From Methylomonas rhizoryzae (GTDB lineage: Bacteria; Pseudomonadota; Gammaproteobacteria; Methylococcales; Methylomonadaceae): a stretch of 64,000 nt of DNA. Location of the stretch: NCBI RefSeq assembly GCF_008632455.1, contig NZ_CP043929.1, positions 1,550,001 through 1,614,000 on the forward strand, in the 5' to 3' direction. The notes under the pieces were generated by a model that had not been told where the DNA came from, made no database searches, and worked only from the letters and a program-made list of their open reading frames with translations. This document shows, piece by piece, positions 1 to 8,183 of this stretch (positions are counted from its first letter, which is position 1; the number at the start of each line of letters is the position of its first letter). A program made the translations under genes and the position numbers.

Positions 1-1428
1 TACAAAAATCCCAAGGCGGTGGACGCTCAGGATGCTCCCGGCATTTTCGACGTGGCTCAGTTGGTCGCTTATCACTTCGACGGCAGCGCGGTTAAGGATG
101 CTACCGCTTACGGCAATCAACCGTCGTCGGCAACTAATAGTACGGTCGATAACGGCGTGGCCGGCAGCGCCGCCGGGTTCGACGGCAATCAAGACATACG
201 CATCGCCGCCAGTCCCTCGATCCAAATGATGCTGGATTTCGGTTGGACGGTATCGGCATGGGTCAAAATCGAGCAAGCGCAAACCGACGGGGTGATGTTC
301 GAGCGCGACGGGCTGGTGTTGTCCGTCAGAGGGCAAACCCCGGTGTTGAATTTGAACCGCAAGGAAATCGTCAGTCCGTTCGACTTGAATCTGGCGACCT
401 GGCATTTTTTGGCGATTACCGGCACTAACGACGGTTTTACCTTGTTTGTAGACGGCAAGCCGGCCGGCACGCTGCCGGATACGGTTTCGGCCTTGCAGGG
501 CGACATTGCCATCGGTAGCGCCTTGGACGGCAGCCGCGGCTGGGTGGGCGCCATCGACGAATTCGGCATAGCCAAAGCCGCCCGCGAGCAAAACGCCTTG
601 CAATTTGCCGCCGCGTTGCAGGGGCAATCCGCAGAGCTGTTGATCTATGGCGAAGACAGTTCGCCGGACGCGGAGCAGGGCGGCAGCGAGTCGCGCATTA
701 TGGCGACCTTGGGCGACGTGACGCTGGACGGTTGGGTCATTATCGGCATGTTGGCCGTCATGCTGTTGGTCAGCTGGCTAGTGATGATTACCAAAGCCTT
801 GGTGCTGAACAAAAATTCCAGGGAAAACAAACGGTTCGAGGATGCGTTCCTGCAGTTGCAAGCCACGGACATCGGCGATTTGAACCGTAGCGCCACGGAA
901 GACGATGCCGACATCGAAGCCTCCCCGTTGTTGTCGCTGATGGGCAGTCACGGCCGGTTTGCCGGCTCGTCCATCTACAACCTGTACCACGTCGGGGTGG
1001 AAGAGTTGAACAAGCGCTTGTTGAAAGCGTCCGGCGCCGACGTAGCCGAACAGTCGCTGTCCGATAAGGCCATCACCTCTATCCGCGCCGCCATGGAATC
1101 GGTGTTGGTGCGGGAAATTCAAAAACTCAACAGTCAAATGGTGTTGTTGACCATTGCGATTAGCGGTGGCCCGTTTCTGGGCTTGCTGGGTACGGTGTTG
1201 GGGGTGATGATCACTTTCGGCGACATTGCCGCCAGCGGCGAAGTCAACGTCAACGCGATAGCCCCGGGGATTGCCGCCGCGCTGGCGACCACGGTCGCGG
1301 GGTTGCTGGTCGCGATTCCGGCCTTGTTCGGCTACAACTGGCTGGCTAGCCAAATCAAGTTGATTACCGCCGACATGTACATTTTCGTCGACGAGTTTTC
1401 CGCCAAGTTGTCCGAACGATACAGCTAA
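1..1428 (+). CDS. TolQ/ExbB-type proton channel protein with N-terminal sensor-like domains (5' partial)
   Basis: The reading frame is open from the first base, and the opening residues (YKNPKAVDAQDAPG) resemble the end of a DUF2341 domain, so the true start lies upstream of the window. About 475 residues are visible. A LamG/concanavalin-like beta domain covers roughly residues 20-210. A membrane segment follows near 238-262, then a cytoplasmic stretch and two membrane helices near 373-400 and 417-442 that carry the MotA/TolQ/ExbB signature (GPFLGLLGTVLGVM, ATTVAGLLVAIPA). In this family the protein forms a proton channel with ExbD and energises TonB. The GTG at 19 is an internal codon, not the likely start. 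The large periplasmic carbohydrate-binding-like domain is unusual for an ExbB. Downstream are exbD and tonB, so an operon is likely. The channel assignment is firm; the role of the extra domain is unknown. Confidence 0.85.
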   Translation, partial: YKNPKAVDAQDAPGIFDVAQLVAYHFDGSAVKDATAYGNQPSSATNSTVDNGVAGSAAGFDGNQDIRIAASPSIQMMLDFGWTVSAWVKIEQAQTDGVMFERDGLVLSVRGQTPVLNLNRKEIVSPFDLNLATWHFLAITGTNDGFTLFVDGKPAGTLPDTVSALQGDIAIGSALDGSRGWVGAIDEFGIAKAAREQNALQFAAALQGQSAELLIYGEDSSPDAEQGGSESRIMATLGDVTLDGWVIIGMLAVMLLVSWLVMITKALVLNKNSRENKRFEDAFLQLQATDIGDLNRSATEDDADIEASPLLSLMGSHGRFAGSSIYNLYHVGVEELNKRLLKASGADVAEQSLSDKAITSIRAAMESVLVREIQKLNSQMVLLTIAISGGPFLGLLGTVLGVMITFGDIAASGEVNVNAIAPGIAAALATTVAGLLVAIPALFGYNWLASQIKLITADMYIFVDEFSAKLSERYS

Positions 1429-1442
1429 GGGGAATGCCGGCG

Positions 1443-1847
1443 ATGCGTTACCAAGAAGAATTGGATAACTACGACGAGATCAACGTCACTTCGATGTTGG
1501 ATTTGGCCTATGTGCTGCTGATTGTGTTCATCATCATGACCACGGCGGCGGTACAGGGTATCCAGGTCAATTTACCCAAGGCCAGCGACGCGCCCAGTCT
1601 GTCCAAGCCGCAAACCAAGGCGATCACGGTGACGGCGGACGGCACGATTTATCTGGATACCTTTCCGGTCACCATGGAGCAACTGGAAGCGACATTGATG
1701 CAATACAAGGCCGCCAATCCGGAGTTTCCGGTGGTCGTGAAGGGCGAAGCCAGCGTCGAATATCAATACGTGGTCGATATCTTGGCCTTGTTGGGGCGCT
1801 TGGAAATCACCCAAGTCGGCTTGGTCACGCAAAAACTGGTCAAGTAA
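1443..1847 (+). CDS. exbD: ExbD/TolR-family biopolymer transport protein
   Basis: The product is about 134 residues with one N-terminal membrane helix (YVLLIVFIIMTTAAV) and a C-terminal periplasmic domain, the usual ExbD/TolR layout and length. The conserved proton-carrying aspartate sits in SMLDLAYVLLIVF at the start of the helix. An ATG at 1434 is also in frame, but the AAGGGG ribosome-binding sequence at 1427-1432 is spaced properly only for the ATG at 1443. It starts 14 bases after the ExbB-like gene and four bases separate it from tonB, so the three are very likely co-transcribed. ExbB and ExbD form the inner-membrane motor that drives TonB; TolR is the alternative family name, but the tonB neighbour favours ExbD. 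Confidence 0.85.
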   Translation: MRYQEELDNYDEINVTSMLDLAYVLLIVFIIMTTAAVQGIQVNLPKASDAPSLSKPQTKAITVTADGTIYLDTFPVTMEQLEATLMQYKAANPEFPVVVKGEASVEYQYVVDILALLGRLEITQVGLVTQKLVK

Positions 1848-1851
1848 GGCG

Positions 1852-2508
1852 ATGAGTTCCGGCACACATTTTCGGGTGTATCTGCCCAGGATCATTATTG
1901 CCGGTTTGGTGTTGGCGTTTATCCTGGCCGTCGTTTTAGTCGTTAGACATTTTCTCGAGCAGCAGCCGGAAAAGGCCGAGCGCAAGATTCAGCCGATTAC
2001 CTTGTTGAAACCGCCGCCGCCTCCACCGCCGCCGCCTAAAGTGGAAAAGCCGCCCGAGCCGGAGGTCAAAGAAAAAATCGAGGAGCCGGAACCCGAGCAG
2101 GAACCGGAGCCGGAGACGCCGCCGGACGAAGCACCTGCCCGCGATTTGGGCCTGGATGCCGATGCCAGCGCCGGCTCGGACGGCTTCGGGCTGGTGGCGC
2201 GCAAAGGCGGAACCGGGCTGTTCGGCGGCGGCAATCCTTATGCCTGGTACGGCAACATGCTCAAAACCCAAATCGTCAACTTGTTAAGCGGTAAAGACGA
2301 ACTGCGCCGCAAAGGCTATAGCGCGGTCGTGAAACTGTGGCTGAGACAGGACGGCTCGGTGGAGCGGGTGGAATTAAGTCGGGGCAGCAATGACGCGGAC
2401 ATCGACGATCTGTTGCAACGCCAGTTGGCCAAACTGGACAAGGTCGCCGAGTCGCCGCCGCCGGGCATGCCGCAGCCGGTCAGGCTAAAAATTTCTTCAC
2501 GTATTTAA
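1852..2508 (+). CDS. tonB: TonB-like energy transducer
   Basis: The product is 218 residues. A single N-terminal membrane anchor (residues about 12-32) is followed by a periplasmic linker with a run of nine prolines and then Pro/Glu/Lys-rich repeats (about 50-95). The C-terminal domain (about 125-218) has the TonB-type pattern YSAVVKLWLRQDGSVERVELSRGS. TonB carries energy from the ExbBD motor to outer-membrane transporters. It lies four bases after exbD and 18 bases before the porin gene, so this TonB is probably dedicated to a local outer-membrane partner. Which partner is not shown: no classical TonB-dependent receptor is in the window, and the next gene is a porin-like barrel. Confidence 0.8.
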   Translation: MSSGTHFRVYLPRIIIAGLVLAFILAVVLVVRHFLEQQPEKAERKIQPITLLKPPPPPPPPPKVEKPPEPEVKEKIEEPEPEQEPEPETPPDEAPARDLGLDADASAGSDGFGLVARKGGTGLFGGGNPYAWYGNMLKTQIVNLLSGKDELRRKGYSAVVKLWLRQDGSVERVELSRGSNDADIDDLLQRQLAKLDKVAESPPPGMPQPVRLKISSRI

Positions 2509-2526
2509 CTTTCATCGAGTAACACA

Positions 2527-4233
2527 ATGGCGAATCAATCACGGCTGCTGGCACTGGCGGTCTGGGGGCTAATCGGCACCGCGCAAGCAGGCGAAAAAGA
2601 AGAACTTTTGAAATTGCGCAATACCACCGCTAATTTGATCCAGCAATTGGTCAAACAAGGCGTGCTGACCGAACAAATGGCGCAACAGATGATCAAGCAG
2701 GCCGAGTCCGACGCCGAACAGCAAGTCGCCGCCGCCGGCAGCAAGGCCGCCGCTAAGGAAGTGGTGCCGGAGGATGAAGTGAGGGTGGCTTACGTGCCCG
2801 ATTTCGTGAAAGATCAAATTCGCCAGCAGGTGCGCGCCGAACTGCGCGAGGATGTGGTCGGCGACGTGATGGCCAAAGCCAAGAACGAACAATGGGGCAT
2901 CCCCAATGCGCTACCGGAATGGGTGCGGCGTTTCAAACTTTCCGGCGACTTGCGCTTGCGCTCTCAGCACGAATATTTAGCGCAGGACAATATCGATAAT
3001 GCCTTGAATCCGACTTATCTGGATCCGATGGCGGTCAACGACGCCGGCGGCGTGAGTGCGGCAGGACTGGATGCCTATTTGAACACGCGGGAAGACAGGC
3101 AACGCTTTCGCGAGCGTCTGCGCTTGGCGATCGATGCCGACATCACCGAGGGTTTAAAGGCAGGCGTGCGGCTGGCGACCGGCAATCAACGCGATGCGAT
3201 TTCGACCAATCAGAGTTTGGGCAACACCGGGCAGCGTTACGCATTCGATCTGGATCGCGCCTATTTGCAATACGACAGGACGGACGAGCATAAATTTAAA
3301 TGGTTAACCCTGAGCGGCGGCCGGATCAAAAACCCTTGGTATACCGGTGGCGGCGAATTTACCGGCGCCAGCGAGCTGGTTTGGGACGTGGACTTGTCGT
3401 TCGAAGGCTTTGCCGGTACTTATCGCTACAACTTGCAGGAGGACGGTCTGGTTTCGGCCAGCGATCCTTCTCGCTCGCTGTATTTAACCGCCGGGGCCTT
3501 TCCGTTGCAAGAGAGCGCCCGCAGCAGCGACAAATGGTTGTTCGGCGGTCAGGCCGGGGTGGATTGGGGATTCGAAAATCAAGACCAATTAAAAGTCGGG
3601 CTGGCCTATTACGATTATGTCAATGTACAAGCCAAACCCAATACGACTTCCGTCGGCACGTGCGATTTGAATAACGTGGCCAACAATGCGTCGCGTCCGG
3701 AATATATGCAAAGCGGCAACAGCTTGGCCACCATCTGCCGGGAAGGCAGCAAAACCAGCCCGCAAGCCACGCCGGGCATGGTGGGCTTGGCCTCCGATTT
3801 CAATATCGTCAACATCAATGCCTCTTATGAGCTGGCGCTGTTTTCCCCCTACCATCTGCGCTTTAGCGGCGATTACGCTAAAAACGTGGGCTATAAGGCC
3901 GGCGAGGTGGCTAGCCTTTTCGGCGCGCCGCGCGACGAGCAAACCTCCGCCTGGCAAGCCAGGGTCGATTTCGGCTGGAGTCGCCACACGGTGCCCGGAA
4001 ACTGGAACGTGTTTGCCGCATACAAATACGTGCAGCGCGACGCGGTGCTGGACGCCTTCACCGATTCCGATTTCCATTTGGGCGGCACCAACGTCAAAGG
4101 CTGGTTTATCGGCGGCAACTATGCCTTGTTGAAAAACGTCTGGTTGACCGGCCGCTGGTTGAGTGCCGATGTGATCAGCGGTCCGCAGTACGGATTGGAC
4201 GTGCTGCAGCTGGATCTGAATACCCAGTTTTGA
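2527..4233 (+). CDS. Putative outer-membrane porin
   Basis: The product is 568 residues. A signal peptide ends near AQAG (residue 22). The next 130 residues are helical with many Gln/Lys, including LIQQLVKQGVLTEQMAQQMI, a likely periplasmic or trimerisation stalk. From about residue 135 the sequence alternates polar and hydrophobic residues as in a beta barrel (FKLSGDLRLRSQHEYL, RLRLAIDADITEGLKAGVRLATG) and ends in Phe (LDLNTQF), the usual outer-membrane insertion signal. It fits the 'putative porin' family. It follows tonB directly and its stop overlaps the start region of the next gene, suggesting one unit: motor, transducer, barrel and coiled-coil protein. The substrate cannot be told from sequence. 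Confidence 0.75.
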   Translation: MANQSRLLALAVWGLIGTAQAGEKEELLKLRNTTANLIQQLVKQGVLTEQMAQQMIKQAESDAEQQVAAAGSKAAAKEVVPEDEVRVAYVPDFVKDQIRQQVRAELREDVVGDVMAKAKNEQWGIPNALPEWVRRFKLSGDLRLRSQHEYLAQDNIDNALNPTYLDPMAVNDAGGVSAAGLDAYLNTREDRQRFRERLRLAIDADITEGLKAGVRLATGNQRDAISTNQSLGNTGQRYAFDLDRAYLQYDRTDEHKFKWLTLSGGRIKNPWYTGGGEFTGASELVWDVDLSFEGFAGTYRYNLQEDGLVSASDPSRSLYLTAGAFPLQESARSSDKWLFGGQAGVDWGFENQDQLKVGLAYYDYVNVQAKPNTTSVGTCDLNNVANNASRPEYMQSGNSLATICREGSKTSPQATPGMVGLASDFNIVNINASYELALFSPYHLRFSGDYAKNVGYKAGEVASLFGAPRDEQTSAWQARVDFGWSRHTVPGNWNVFAAYKYVQRDAVLDAFTDSDFHLGGTNVKGWFIGGNYALLKNVWLTGRWLSADVISGPQYGLDVLQLDLNTQF

Positions 4234-4235
4234 GT

Positions 4236-4865
4236 ATGAGCATGAAAGCGATCATTGCGTGTATGTTATTAGGCGGTGCGGGCTTAGCGCCCGGTTTGGC
4301 TCAGGCTGTGCCGCGCGAGGCCGGTCATCAGGATGCGGTCGTGTCGAAATTGCAAAGCATGGTGAAAAAACTGACTGCCGAGCGCGACGCGGCGCTTGCC
4401 GCAGCGGATAGCTTGGACGCCCGGCTCCAGCAAACCGATAGGGAGTTGGCCGAGCTTAAAAAGTCGAAAACCGGGTTAGGCGTGGAATTGGATGCGCAAC
4501 GCGGTGCGGCAAGCGAGTATCGTAATCGCTGGCAATCCAGCGAAGGTCGCTACAAATCTTTAGCGGACGATTACGAAAAGCTTTCCAAAACCAAATCCGC
4601 AAGGGAACAGGAGTTGGCGGAATTCATGGCGAAACAGCAAGAAACCGCGCATCGTTTGGACGAATGCGGCCAGCATAACGTCAAGCTTTACCAAGCGGCT
4701 GAAGAGTTGTTGCAGCGCTATCAAAACAAAGGCACTTTCAGCGGTTTGTTGCAGGACGAACCGTTGCTGCAATTTCAGCAAGTCGACATGGAGAATATCC
4801 GGCAGGAATACGAGGACCGCTTGCGTGAAGGGCGCTTGTCGCAGCAATCCCAGGCTGAGCCTTGA
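4236..4865 (+). CDS. Secreted coiled-coil protein of unknown function
   Basis: The product is about 209 residues. A signal peptide (MKAIIACMLLGGAGLAPGLAQA) is followed by a long heptad-rich helix from about residue 35 to 150 (LKKSKTGLGVELDAQRG and similar). A single pair of cysteine and histidine (DECGQHN) lies near residue 145. In-frame starts exist at TTG 4230, ATG 4236 and ATG 4242; the last gives the cleanest signal peptide, and the first overlaps the porin stop. It is the last gene of the exbD-tonB-porin set and precedes a terminator, so it may be a periplasmic spacer or adaptor for that system. I do not recognise a named family. Confidence 0.6.
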   Translation: MSMKAIIACMLLGGAGLAPGLAQAVPREAGHQDAVVSKLQSMVKKLTAERDAALAAADSLDARLQQTDRELAELKKSKTGLGVELDAQRGAASEYRNRWQSSEGRYKSLADDYEKLSKTKSAREQELAEFMAKQQETAHRLDECGQHNVKLYQAAEELLQRYQNKGTFSGLLQDEPLLQFQQVDMENIRQEYEDRLREGRLSQQSQAEP

Positions 4866-4985
4866 TTGCGGCGGGCTACGGCGGACAAGCCGCCTGTTAA
4901 CTATTCGGCCATGTTCGTTCTGAAAAACTATCAGCATAAGCAACGGCACGGCGCATTGAAGCCGTTTTACTCAAACCAATAACAA

Positions 4986-5015
4986 AGCCCCTGCCACCTT
5001 GAGGCGGCAGGGGCT
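4986..5015 (-). terminator. Rho-independent terminator of the nifS operon
   Basis: A 10-bp perfect stem (4986-4995 with 5006-5015) can be extended inward by two pairs across one mismatch. Read on the minus strand it is followed by TTTGTTATTGG, a moderately T-rich tail, so it best serves iscA-nifU-nifS. The convergent coiled-coil gene ends 120 bases upstream on the plus strand and may share it. Confidence 0.65.
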
Positions 5016-5044
5016 GTTGTGCCTTAGCATTAGCTGGGTTGAGC

Positions 5045-6259
5045 TTATGCGTAAGTCGGCTGGAACGCTTGCTCCGGATCGGCGACCGGGGCGTTGTTGA
5101 TGCTGTCCCAGTAAGGCGACAGTTTACGCAAGGCGGCGACGATGTCAGGCATGACTTTCAACACTTCGTCGACTTCGCGCATGCTGTTGTAACGCGAAAA
5201 CGAGAAGCGGATAGTGCCGTGCGCGGCGGTGTACGGAATGTCCATGGCCCGCATCACGTGCGACGGTTCCAAGGAACCCGAAGTACAGGCGGAGCCGCTG
5301 GAAGCCGCGATGCCGGCTTTATTCAGCAGCATCAAAATCGCTTCGCCTTCGATGTATTCGAAGGCAATGTCGGTGGTGTTAGGCAAGCGGTTGTGGATGT
5401 CGCCGGTAATGAAACAATTGGGGATTTGTTCGACGATGCCGCGCTCCAGGCGGTCGCGCATGGCTTTCACCTGGTTGTTCTCGAATTCCATATGCTGCAT
5501 GGCTAGTTCGCAGGCCTTGCCCAAGCCGACGATGGACGCGGTGTTTTCGGTACCGGCCCGGCGGCCGCGCTCTTGGTGGCCGCCGCGCAACAACGGCCGA
5601 TAACGGGTACCGCGGCGCAAATACAACACGCCTATGCCTTTAGGGGCGTGCAATTTGTGGCCCGACAAGCTGAGCATGTCGATTTTGGTGTCTTGCAGCA
5701 TCATTGGAATCTTGCCGACCGCTTGTACCGCGTCGGTATGAAACATCACGCCGGCTGCGTGCGCCATTTCCGCCATTTGTTCGACCGGGAAAATGGTGCC
5801 GGTTTCGTTGTTGGCCCACATCACCGAGACGATAGCCACTTGATCGGACAGCAGATTTTGGTAGGTTTCCAGGTTCAAGCGGCCTTGTTTGTCCACCGGC
5901 ATGCGGTGAATGATGTAGCCTTCTTTTTCCAAATGCTCGACCAAATTCAAAATCGCCGGATGCTCGACCGCAGTGGTAATGATTTCTTTGCGGTTGGGTT
6001 GGGCTTTGATGGCGGACAGAATGGCGGTCGAGTCGGACTCGGTGCCGCATGAGGTAAAAATGATTTCCGAATCGTGCTCGGCGCCTAGCAATTCCTGTAC
6101 TTGCGAACGGGCTTTCTTGATCGCCTTGGCCACGCCGTCGGCAAACCGGTGGATGGAGGACGGGTTGCCGAACTGCTCGGTGAAAAACGGTATCATCGTG
6201 TCGACGACCGCCATGTCCACCTTGGTCGTGGCGTTGTTGTCCAGATATATATCAGCCAT
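5045..6259 (-). CDS. nifS: NifS-type cysteine desulfurase
   Basis: The product is 404 residues, the usual length for NifS/IscS. This PLP enzyme takes sulfur from L-cysteine and passes the persulfide to the NifU scaffold. The PLP lysine is K202 in SLSGHKLHAPKG, and the persulfide cysteine is C325 in SSGSACTSGSLEPSHV. The start of NifS overlaps the end of nifU by eight bases. Linkage to the three-domain NifU and to a NifA/sigma-54 control region argues for the nitrogenase-dedicated NifS rather than housekeeping IscS. A terminator lies 30 bases downstream. Confidence 0.93.
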   Translation of the reverse strand: MADIYLDNNATTKVDMAVVDTMIPFFTEQFGNPSSIHRFADGVAKAIKKARSQVQELLGAEHDSEIIFTSCGTESDSTAILSAIKAQPNRKEIITTAVEHPAILNLVEHLEKEGYIIHRMPVDKQGRLNLETYQNLLSDQVAIVSVMWANNETGTIFPVEQMAEMAHAAGVMFHTDAVQAVGKIPMMLQDTKIDMLSLSGHKLHAPKGIGVLYLRRGTRYRPLLRGGHQERGRRAGTENTASIVGLGKACELAMQHMEFENNQVKAMRDRLERGIVEQIPNCFITGDIHNRLPNTTDIAFEYIEGEAILMLLNKAGIAASSGSACTSGSLEPSHVMRAMDIPYTAAHGTIRFSFSRYNSMREVDEVLKVMPDIVAALRKLSPYWDSINNAPVADPEQAFQPTYA

Positions 6260-7163
6260 GGCTAGCCCCCTCGATATTCACCAACTGCGGCATTTGCGAA
6301 GCCGGCACGACTTTGATGAATTCGCCCAGGATTTCCATCAAGCGTTGTTGGATGCCGCCTATGGTCATGGACGACATGCCGCAACCGTTGCAAGCGCCTT
6401 TCATGTTGACGTAAGCGGTATTGCCGACGACTTCCACCAGTTCGACGTCGCCGCCGTCCGCACGAAGCGACGGACGCATTTCGTCCAACACTTCTTCGAT
6501 TTTCTTGATGCGTTGCACGCTGGTTAACGGACCGGTCACCGCAGTCAATTTAGGTTTAGGGGCGGGCGCTGCGGTTGGATCGAATGATTCGCCTTGTTCT
6601 TTCAACACTTTTTCCAAAATGGCTTCGATGTCTTCGTGGCAGGAAGCGCAGCCGCCGCCGGCTTTGGTGAAGTTGGTCACGTCTTCGACGGTCCGCAGTT
6701 TGTTGGCCCAGACCATTTCTTCGATCATCACCGCGTCGATGGCGAAGCATTTGCAGACCAGCGCACCTTCTTCGTGATCGTCTTTCCATTCTTCGCCGCG
6801 GTAGTTGGCGACGGCGGCTTGTAGGGCTTCGCGGCCCATGACCGAGCAGTGCATTTTTTCCGGCGGCAGGCCGTCCAGTTCGGCGGCGATGTCTTGGTTG
6901 GTGACTTTCAGCGCTTCGTCCAGGGTCAGGCCTTTGATGATTTCGGTCAATACCGAAGAAGACGCAATGGCGGAACCGCAACCGAAGGTTTGGAAGCCGG
7001 CGTCTTCGATGACTTCGGTGTCTTCGTTAACGCGTAAAGTCAAGCGCAGGGCGTCGCCGCAGCTGATGGAACCGACTTCGCCGATCGCGTTGGCATCCGC
7101 GACCGCACCGGCGTTTTTGGGGTTGAAAAAATGGTCTTTAACTTTGTCCGAATAATCCCACAT
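6252..7163 (-). CDS. nifU: NifU iron-sulfur cluster scaffold protein
   Basis: The product is 303 residues with the three NifU modules in order. The IscU-like domain has its three conserved cysteines C35, C62 and C106. The central Bfd-like ferredoxin domain has C137, C139, C172 and C175. The C-terminal Nfu domain has the CxxC C258/C261 (GACNGCGMSS). Modular NifU assembles Fe-S clusters for nitrogenase maturation, which separates it from the single-domain IscU. It sits between iscA (18 bases upstream) and nifS (8-base overlap). A good GGAGG precedes its ATG. All expected cysteines are present, so it should be functional. Confidence 0.95.
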   Translation of the reverse strand: MWDYSDKVKDHFFNPKNAGAVADANAIGEVGSISCGDALRLTLRVNEDTEVIEDAGFQTFGCGSAIASSSVLTEIIKGLTLDEALKVTNQDIAAELDGLPPEKMHCSVMGREALQAAVANYRGEEWKDDHEEGALVCKCFAIDAVMIEEMVWANKLRTVEDVTNFTKAGGGCASCHEDIEAILEKVLKEQGESFDPTAAPAPKPKLTAVTGPLTSVQRIKKIEEVLDEMRPSLRADGGDVELVEVVGNTAYVNMKGACNGCGMSSMTIGGIQQRLMEILGEFIKVVPASQMPQLVNIEGASHG

Positions 7164-7181
7164 GATAATTTCCTCCGCGTC

Positions 7182-7538
7182 TTAGGAACAGGTTTTAGGG
7201 GTGCCGCCGTTTTCGCCGGTAGAGAACGACGAGCCGCAGGCGCAGCTTTTTACTGCATTAGGATTGACGAATTTAAAACCCGATCCTTCCAGGCTATCGA
7301 CGAAATCGATCGACATGCCGTCCAGTTTGGGCATGCTCAACGGATCTACGAATACTTTGACGTCGCCGCAATCGATTATGGTGTCGTCTTGGCTATGCGT
7401 TTCCTCTAATTTCAAGCCGTACGACAATCCGGAGCATCCGCCGTCGGTAACTTCTATACGTAAGCCGCCGGTAGGCTTGTCTGAATTTGAAATAAAACGG
7501 CCCACGGCTTTTACGGCGCTTTCGGTTAATGTAATCAT
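7182..7538 (-). CDS. IscA/HesB-type Fe-S assembly protein (nif-associated)
   Basis: The product is about 118 residues of the A-type carrier family. The three conserved cysteines are present in GGCSGLSY and in the CACG motif near the end, giving the C-x(63)-C-x-C pattern. A-type carriers hold iron or clusters and deliver them to apo-proteins. An ATG at 7547 is in frame but abuts the AGGAG sequence; the ATG at 7538 has proper spacing and is preferred. It is the first gene of iscA-nifU-nifS, placed behind a sigma-54 promoter and NifA box, so it is likely the nif-specific copy (often called iscA-nif). Confidence 0.85.
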   Translation of the reverse strand: MITLTESAVKAVGRFISNSDKPTGGLRIEVTDGGCSGLSYGLKLEETHSQDDTIIDCGDVKVFVDPLSMPKLDGMSIDFVDSLEGSGFKFVNPNAVKSCACGSSFSTGENGGTPKTCS

Positions 7539-7585
7539 CTTTCTCATCTCCTGAAACGGGTTGGCATTGATCTTGTAACGTTAGA

Positions 7586-7601
7586 AGCAACCAGCATGCC
7601 A
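7586..7601 (-). promoter_or_regulatory. Sigma-54 (-24/-12) promoter of the iscA-nifU-nifS operon
   Basis: On the minus strand the sequence reads TGGCATGCTGGTTGCT. It matches the RpoN consensus TGGCACGN4TTGCW at every specified position except one (C to T). The GG and GC dinucleotides have the required ten-base spacing. It lies about 50 bases upstream of the iscA start, and a NifA-type box lies about 100 bases further upstream. Confidence 0.85.
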
Positions 7602-7697
7602 TACGCTGCCTAAAGGCTTAACTGTCTGAAATCGCTGGCGGCGGCGGGGCTGGTCCGGCAATGGGGGTGGGTCCGACACGCACAAACGAATTGTTTT

Positions 7698-7713
7698 TGT
7701 CGGATTTGCTACA
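7698..7713. promoter_or_regulatory. NifA upstream activator sequence
   Basis: TGT-N10-ACA occurs exactly (TGTCGGATTTGCTACA), the consensus binding site of NifA. It lies about 97 bases upstream of the -24 element at 7601, the classical distance for NifA acting on a sigma-54 promoter by looping. It also lies 22 bases upstream of nifZ, so it could influence that gene, but no good plus-strand -24/-12 element is present. Confidence 0.75.
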
Positions 7714-7735
7714 AACTAACTGACAGGAGAATTGA

Positions 7736-7990
7736 ATGAATATAGAAGACCTGGATTTAGGCGACGTGGTTTACGCGGCGCACAGCATTATCAACGACGG
7801 CAGCATGCCGGGTAGCGAGGAAGGTGAAGTGCTGGCCGAGCAAGGATGCCGGGGCGTGATTGTGATGAAAGGCTACGTGGAGGAAGACCCCAGTCGTAGC
7901 GTATTCTTGGTGCGCTTCGAAGACGGGGAAATGAATCTTGGTAATCCGATAGGTTGCTGGAGCGACGATTTGATGGTGATGGACGCCTGA
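7736..7990 (+). CDS. nifZ: NifZ-family nitrogen fixation protein
   Basis: The product is 84 residues with the NifZ pattern LGDVVYAAHSIINDGSMPG, then a Gly/Glu turn and a C-terminal FEDGEMNLGNPIGCW. NifZ helps mature the P-clusters of the nitrogenase MoFe protein. AGGAGA at 7724-7729 is well placed for the ATG. It is short compared with some NifZ proteins but matches the core domain. It is transcribed away from iscA-nifU-nifS and shares the 200-base control region. The family call rests on pattern recognition only. Confidence 0.75.
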   Translation: MNIEDLDLGDVVYAAHSIINDGSMPGSEEGEVLAEQGCRGVIVMKGYVEEDPSRSVFLVRFEDGEMNLGNPIGCWSDDLMVMDA

Positions 7991-8183
7991 AACGATTCGC
8001 AGCGGCTTGTAGGTCGGTTTGGTGGATTTGTGCTGCATTTCATACATATTGTAGGGTTATTGGGCAAGGCATGAATTGATTATATTTTAGGAATCAATGA
8101 CATGAGATTTATTTGAATAGGCATCTTAATTGCTTGTCGTTTGCTGCCGGTTTCCCGGTTTTGATTATTTGCCGAGGTGTGAG

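Noticed and set aside
7562..7577. A plus-strand sigma-54-like site (TGGCATTGATCTTGTA) that could drive nifZ.
   Set aside because: It has three mismatches, including GT for the essential GC of the -12 element, and lies 160 bases from nifZ.
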